Assembly: GCA_019649035.1 (NCBI GenBank)
Contig: BMAT01010125.1
Location: 104,655 to 131,870, forward strand
Direction of reading: 5' to 3'
Length of the DNA stretch: 27,216 bases
Origin: Elysia marginata
Lineage: Eukaryota; Mollusca; Gastropoda; Plakobranchidae
The notes under the pieces were generated by a model, which saw nothing but the letters and a program-made list of their open reading frames with translations, ran no database searches and was not told the DNA's origin. Within the stretch, counting starts at the first letter, position 1. Each line of letters opens with the position of its first letter. The position numbers and the translations under genes were made by a program. Positions 22,241-27,216 of this stretch are shown piece by piece.

Positions 22241-25045
22241 TCCCTTTTTGATATACAAAGGAACAAAGCAAAAATATGTTTTTTCTCTCTTGAAGATATG
22301 TTTTAATACAGGCAAAGCCTCATTAGGAAGGTTGAACGAACTTATCTCAACCTCCAGCTGAATGATTTATTCATAGTCAGTAGATAATATTGCATTGCTG
22401 TTCCATTGCCATCAACAGCAGAACACTGCTCGTAAAAAACTAAGGAAATGATGAAAATCTCACCATCATTCAGCTTAGCTATAAATGCTCTGAGAAAAAA
22501 TTTGACAGACCTGTGAAAAATTATGCTGCCTTAGGAAAAATTCGGCAAACAAGACGCAGTAGATCAAATCTCTTCTGAAAAAAAAAAACAAGGCCAGCAT
22601 TTTTTATGTGTTTGAGGGATGTCTGGAGTAACAAGACCTTGAAAGAAAGGACTACAATTAAATCTTTTTTCTGACGTTAAGTATTTCTAGTCTCATGACT
22701 TTCAGCATTCTGCATTTGGTGTAGAACTAATCCTAGAGAGCCACGCAGAGAAACTGCTAGGATTAAAAAAATATTAAACAAATTTAGCAATAAAGCAAAC
22801 CCTGTTTTAAAACCGTAAAATTTTGTTAAGCTAGTTCATTGTAAAATTTCTTTAGCTCTTATTTGCACATTTTGGTTTTGAAGCACACCATTGTCTTCGT
22901 GCGCTTTTCTTATAAGTACGATAAGAAAATTCGCAAAGGTCCCCCTGTCTCAAGTTTGGAGTAAAATAGTTGACGTATTGTAAGGCAAAACAGGGTGAAC
23001 CAGGAAGAAAATGCTTGGAAAAATTTTGACTTCAAATCCCTAAAACACAGTAATTTGTGATATAATATACTATTTTTATTGTTTGCAAATTGGATTTACT
23101 TCCGATGTAGTCAAGCTAGAGTGATAATCTTCAACCTCTTCAAGGGCATGGAATACAGTTGTAATCAATTTTTGAAAACTTAATATATCAATAATTCAAC
23201 TTTTACCTGATTTGCCATGGTCGTCTCAAAACCAAAATCGAAACTTCGTTTAAAAAATAAAGGAAAGAAATGAAAACAAGACTTACATGTTTCTAAAAAT
23301 ACTGTCAAAATTTTCTCTCATTTGTTTCTTTGATGAAGATGTCTTAATGTCTTTGTCTTTTGAATTATCTTGATACATAACAGTTTTGATGATGACTTTA
23401 CATGTAATAGTAGATGCTTTTTAACACCCCCCGCCTGTTTCAACAAGCTTCATTATCCTTTTTTCCCTGTGCTTTCTATTCTTCATGTGACCCGGTTTGA
23501 TTAGATCATTAGATAACTTCTTTTGTTAGTTCATGCTGTGCGATACAAAACATTGGTAAAAAAAAAGAACACACACACAAAAATAAACAGGAAAATTTAC
23601 TTCTTACATCCTGTGTATGGTTAGACATACTGGAGTAGTTTTATATTTTAGAAATGCAGGCATGCTGAGAGTAAAATTATTAGAACATCACTAAATCCTC
23701 CGATCCAAAGAGTCGCGAGGTAGCACTTCCTATTTCATCATCCTATAGGAGCGATGGTGAGTAGTTTTCAATGGAACATTAGGTTCAGACAGGGAATGAG
23801 AGGAGGAAAAAGGTTGAGTTGTGAAAAAGCAAACCTTTGTGACCAATCTTATGAACAGCTTAATGTCTTATCAAACTGATTTTCAACACTATTAATTCTG
23901 AATCCTCGTTCAGGGAATTCACAATTGCTGTTGACATGAAAGGGTTTTTCATGATTATTTCCTGGAATATAATGATTACTTTTTATTTTTGCTATCTGGT
24001 TTGAAAGCCTCTAAAAGTTCCTACAAAAGATACCGAATACAACAGATGTCTTGCCTCCCATATGTGTTTTTACAGCCAGATCATATAGAATTCTTGTGTA
24101 TGTTTTTTAATGGCTACCGTCATTTTATTGCTAGCATTCCTGTACGCTTATTATACGAAAGTGTTAATTTATTTTACGACATATTGAAAAACGGGTTGTC
24201 CATGTGTCAAAGTGCCGACTTTGAGGCAACATTTTTCCTTTTTTGCAGTATCAGAACTGTAGTGAAAGACAATTGCAATATGCAGTACAAATTGCACGTT
24301 TTTTTTCAAACATATGCATGGTTATCAAAAGTTATGGATCACTTTTAGTTATAACTTGATTTCTAGACGCATTGATTGAAGTTTTTTTCAGGAGTCTAGT
24401 TTCCTTAAAGAAAGTATGATTAGTGTTCAGATTAACTTTTGTAATATCAAAAGAGTTCATATCCATAATCACCAAATGGCGCTGAAGCGTTGATCAAAAT
24501 ATGGCAAAATTTATGGATTTATTGGCACTTTTGAAAGCAGCTCCAACAACTATGCAATGCGCTCGGTTAAGAATGATACCTTTATAATACAGTTTGAGTC
24601 TGCATTCCCGCAACAAACACATTTGAATCTCTTTGAGTTTCATTTGAGTCTTTTTCAAACACCCAAATTTAACCATTTATACTGTTAAGGCAGGGCATGG
24701 CCCTGAAGTTTTTAAAAACCAGTTTTAAGGAAGTTAATACTGCGAAAGTTCAAATCAAATATTTCAAATTTATGAACAAAAGTTTAACACGGCAGGATCT
24801 TTATGACCTAATCTAGCCACCACAGATGGCTTTGTATTGTTGGTCTATAATCTAAGAATATAGATATACACATCTTAATTGTGTATTCCGTAAAAAAATC
24901 AAAATCTTTTAAAACGAATGTATACCTGATATCATAATATGTGGCTATGCTTAAATCAGACCCACTGTGTCTGCCTTTCTGTCTGTATCGCTATCTCCGC
25001 CTGTCTGTCTTTCCCTCTATTTCAACATCACACCAACTTCTATAA
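22241..25045. other. Unassigned AT-rich region
   Basis: No supported gene. A plus-strand frame open from 23935 to 24348 (about 137 codons, no upstream ATG start, ends VMDHF) is long for this composition but matches no family I know. A TCTG-rich patch lies at 24970-25015. A 9-bp hairpin (TAATCCTAG) is at 22728-22765. Confidence 0.45.
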
Positions 25046-25302
25046 TAATAATATAATAATAATTTATTTATAGAACGCCTAAAATCTACTAAAAAGTGCT
25101 CATACGCTAATATACAGGAATATAAAGGTTGCTTCATAACAATACAGATCATTGTAAAATAGTGTGACATGACATAAAATTAAAAAGCTCTACAATAGAA
25201 ATGCATCAAAAGTATTACACCAACATTTTGGTCCTACTCTAATACTATGCATTAAAAACTGATAAAAATTATTAAAATGAGAATGGAAATCAAATGCATT
25301 AA

Positions 25303-25612
25303 CCCCTTCGTGACGTAGGTGATATGTGTCTATGCAGTGATGCAGCCCACCCTTACTGAAGATTTTTTTCTTATACGAAGAGTTGATTTATAAGGAAAAA
25401 ATATCGATAAATTCAAATTTCTAAGTAACTTTAGCATAGGCTTTGACGATCTTTCACTATTCTATCGATTATCATGACGTACGCTGTACGTCATGTATGG
25501 CATCTTGGCACAAAAAGCATGACGTACGTCGTACGTCATATAGGGCATCTTGTCACTGTATTTAATGAAGAAAATATGACGTACGTCGTACGTCATGTAT
25601 GGCACGAAGGGG
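25303..25612. mobile_element. piggyBac-type MITE (TTAA target duplication, 10-bp TIRs)
   Basis: A 310-bp element flanked by TTAA on both sides (25299-25302 and 25613-25616) with perfect 10-bp terminal inverted repeats, CCCCTTCGTG at the left and CACGAAGGGG at the right. TTAA duplications with CCC-starting ends are the piggyBac signature. It has no coding capacity. It carries three copies of a 21-bp near-palindrome (arms ATGACGTACG) at 25474, 25519 and 25576, each followed by GTATGGCA- or ATAGGGCA-like sequence. It sits in the 3' part of a LINE, so it is the younger insertion. Confidence 0.85.
25474..25596. repeat. Three copies of a CRE-like 21-bp palindrome in the MITE
   Basis: Copies at 25474-25494 (one arm mismatch), 25519-25539 and 25576-25596 have arms ATGACGTACG and CGTACGTCAT around one central base. 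Each contains inverted TGACGT half-sites. Copy spacing is 45 and 57 bp. Confidence 0.9.
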
Positions 25613-26440
25613 TTAAAATCATGTAAATGTATCTATAAACATCCCTAAATACGTCGGTAAAGAAAGTAAAAGTAGTCATACACAATGTAGAATAGAACTT
25701 AACCTCAAACGCAACTGTGTATTACAATACAAATTAAATGAAATGTATAAATAGTTAATTGTCTAAAAGCAGCCGTATTCACACTTATAAGCAAAATAAA
25801 AATTAAGATAAATATGTTGGAATAGAGAAAATTGAACCCGTTTCTTGAGTAATCATTTATATTTATTAATATCGAAAAGATGTTTATAATAAGTTTTAAA
25901 AATGTAGATGTGGTGACGTATCACCAAAAACATATTAACAAGTCAAGTTTTTCATAAAATGATAAAAGACTATGCAGAGTAACACAACTTAAAATATTCT
26001 GTTTTTAGATTTGTTTTAAAAGACTGAAAAGTTAAACATCGTTTGGTAGTAAGAGACAAAGTGTTCCATACTTTCGGAGCATAAGCAGAGAAAGCCCTCT
26101 CATCTAGCTTAGAAACTACTCTCTTTGTTGCCAGAAGAAAGTCACTAGAAGACCGTAGAGTTCTTACGGGCTGATAAAGATGTATTAGGTCTTCAAGATA
26201 GCATGGAGCAAGCCCGTTTAAACTTTTAAAAGCAAGGCATGCAATTTTAAAATCGATTCTTCTTTTTATTGGTAACCAGTGTAGAGTTCTTAGGAGTTAA
26301 ATTGAATTTTCACATTTTTTTCTTTAGGACAATCTTGGCTGCTTTGTTCGGAATTTTTTGTAGTCTTTCTAGGAGATAAGCTGGGATTCCAACTAAAAGA
26401 GAAATACAATAATCCAAACGGCTAGTAATAAATGAATGGA

Positions 26441-26910
26441 CTAAAATACGGGCTGTTTCACATCAATAAAGTTTCTAATTTTTCCAATGTTTTTAAGATG
26501 GAAATGACAAGCTTGGCATACTTTTTTGACATGTTGTTCCATGGACAGACGAGAGTCAAAATAAAAACCTAAATTTCTTACAGAATCGTTAGTAGGTACA
26601 GGAATTCTCTCTCCAGCAAAATTCATATAACTTTCATCAGAACTTTTAGCCCCTTTCGAAAAAATCAACACTTCTGTTTTACTTTCATTCAACTTCAACT
26701 TGTTTCGTATCATCCACTCTTTAATTTCACTCAAGCATTCCTCTACTTTACTCGGGGCTGAGCAATCTCCTTCTACTGGCAGATAAATCTGTATATCATC
26801 AGCATATAAATGAAACTCATATTTAAACTTGCTGACTATCTCTCCTCCTCTCTTAATATTTTCAGGAACTTTGATAACAGCTGTTAGGAAAAGTGCGGAA
26901 TCCTACACTG
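26441..26910 (-). pseudogene. Reverse-transcriptase fragment (YADD)
   Basis: The longest intact part of the LINE frame: palm subdomain with YADD, then the conserved SEIKEWMIRNKLKLNESKTEV block and the thumb-proximal NLGFYFDSRLSM region. It lacks the endonuclease and most fingers/palm motifs and is cut by a stop (TAG) at 26443-26441, so it is not a functional gene. Confidence 0.8.
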
Positions 26911-27044
26911 GATCCACTAATGCACTCAGCAGCTGAAAGTATGAACTCTATAGATCTACGAAAAATCTTCCTCTTGAATGTCCCTTTAAATTGATTTAGT
27001 CAGGGGGCCAAACACCAAAAATGGGGTCTAACCTAGAAATGAAA

Positions 27045-27216
27045 GATATACTTTTTATTTATTTATTTTTCATCAAAGGGGCCTCCAGGGCATATGAAAT
27101 GGCCAGGAGCACACCATAGAAAGTTGGCAATTAGCTGCTATGCATAAAAAGGTTCCCAGACTGGGATTCTGTATCGGCTCCATTTTCGCAGGTACACCCA
27201 TCTTAAAATTCATTTA
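27045..27216 (-). mobile_element. 3' tail of a retroelement, cut by the window edge
   Basis: On the minus strand the sequence ends ...GGAGGCCCCTTTGATG, then AAAAATAAATAAATAAA, a short-unit A-rich tail typical of LINE or SINE 3' ends. The body is a more GC-rich stretch (GGTTCCCAGACTGGGATTC on plus). The element continues beyond 27216 and no coding part is in view. Confidence 0.5.

Larger units (their letters stand above)
25046..26960 (-). mobile_element. 5'-truncated CR1/jockey-like LINE with reverse-transcriptase remnant
   Basis: On the minus strand the RT frame runs from about 26910 to 26441. It includes the catalytic box YADDIQIYL (near 26790) and the downstream RT segment KLKLNESKTEVLIFSKG, then RNLGFYFDSRLSMEQHVKK. 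A frameshift and stop near 26441 follow; another frame continues with FITSRLDYCISLL and GIPAYLLERLQ, and then a further frame with LHWLPIKRRIDFKIACLAFK, AFSAYAPKVWN, ending KLCYSA and stop near 25972. The 3' untranslated part ends in TATAAATAAATTATTATTAT-type repeats at 25041-25070. A MITE is nested at 25303-25612. The family call is by motif only. Confidence 0.8.

Noticed and set aside
26441-26734. A host gene of 97 residues
   Set aside because: Its motifs and the YADD box just upstream identify it as a piece of a dead non-LTR reverse transcriptase.

Overview
This is eukaryotic, intron-rich, AT-rich genomic DNA with many simple repeats and decayed transposons. It most likely comes from a gastropod mollusc. 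The main reason is a minus-strand gene for a fibrinogen-related protein (FREP/VIgL type: signal peptide, one Ig-like domain, coiled coil, C-terminal fibrinogen domain), an architecture described mainly from gastropods. tRNA-derived SINEs and CR1/jockey-like LINE remnants also fit a mollusc. The species cannot be told from the sequence.

Layout. (1) 1-5592, plus strand: the last four coding exons of an axonemal gene, dynein regulatory complex subunit 10 (DRC10, also IQCD), with its stop and a long AT-rich 3' region. The N-terminal exons lie left of the window. Its introns carry SINEs, a 65-bp degenerate minisatellite and three different trinucleotide-repeat blocks. (2) 5600-11180: intergenic, with an old dispersed repeat present twice, small tandem and palindromic repeats, and two exon-like islands that could not be assigned. 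(3) 11281-14540, minus strand: the FREP gene. It is a signal-peptide exon at 14395-14455 joined to one long exon at 11281-12890, with a 1.5-kb intron full of microsatellites and a SINE. Just upstream are a TATA box, a perfect kappaB motif, a Dorsal-like site, paired E-boxes and a CRE. (4) 14560-21230: mostly unassigned, with a decayed SINE, GA and TCTG microsatellites, an orphan terminal-exon-like island (18857-19057) and a long imperfect hairpin (19295-19774). (5) 21237-27216: transposon debris. It holds the C-terminal remnant of one LINE, a possible DNA-transposon hairpin, a 5'-truncated LINE on the minus strand with a YADD reverse-transcriptase box, a TTAA-flanked 310-bp MITE nested in that LINE, and the tail of another retroelement at the right edge.

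The two recognised genes are convergent (3' ends facing) and have unrelated roles: ciliary motility and, by family inference, innate recognition. No CRISPR, operon, functional tRNA or rRNA gene is seen. The most interesting items are the FREP gene with its kappaB-containing promoter and its possible second signal peptide read from the intron end, and the MITE that carries three copies of a 21-bp CRE-like palindrome.
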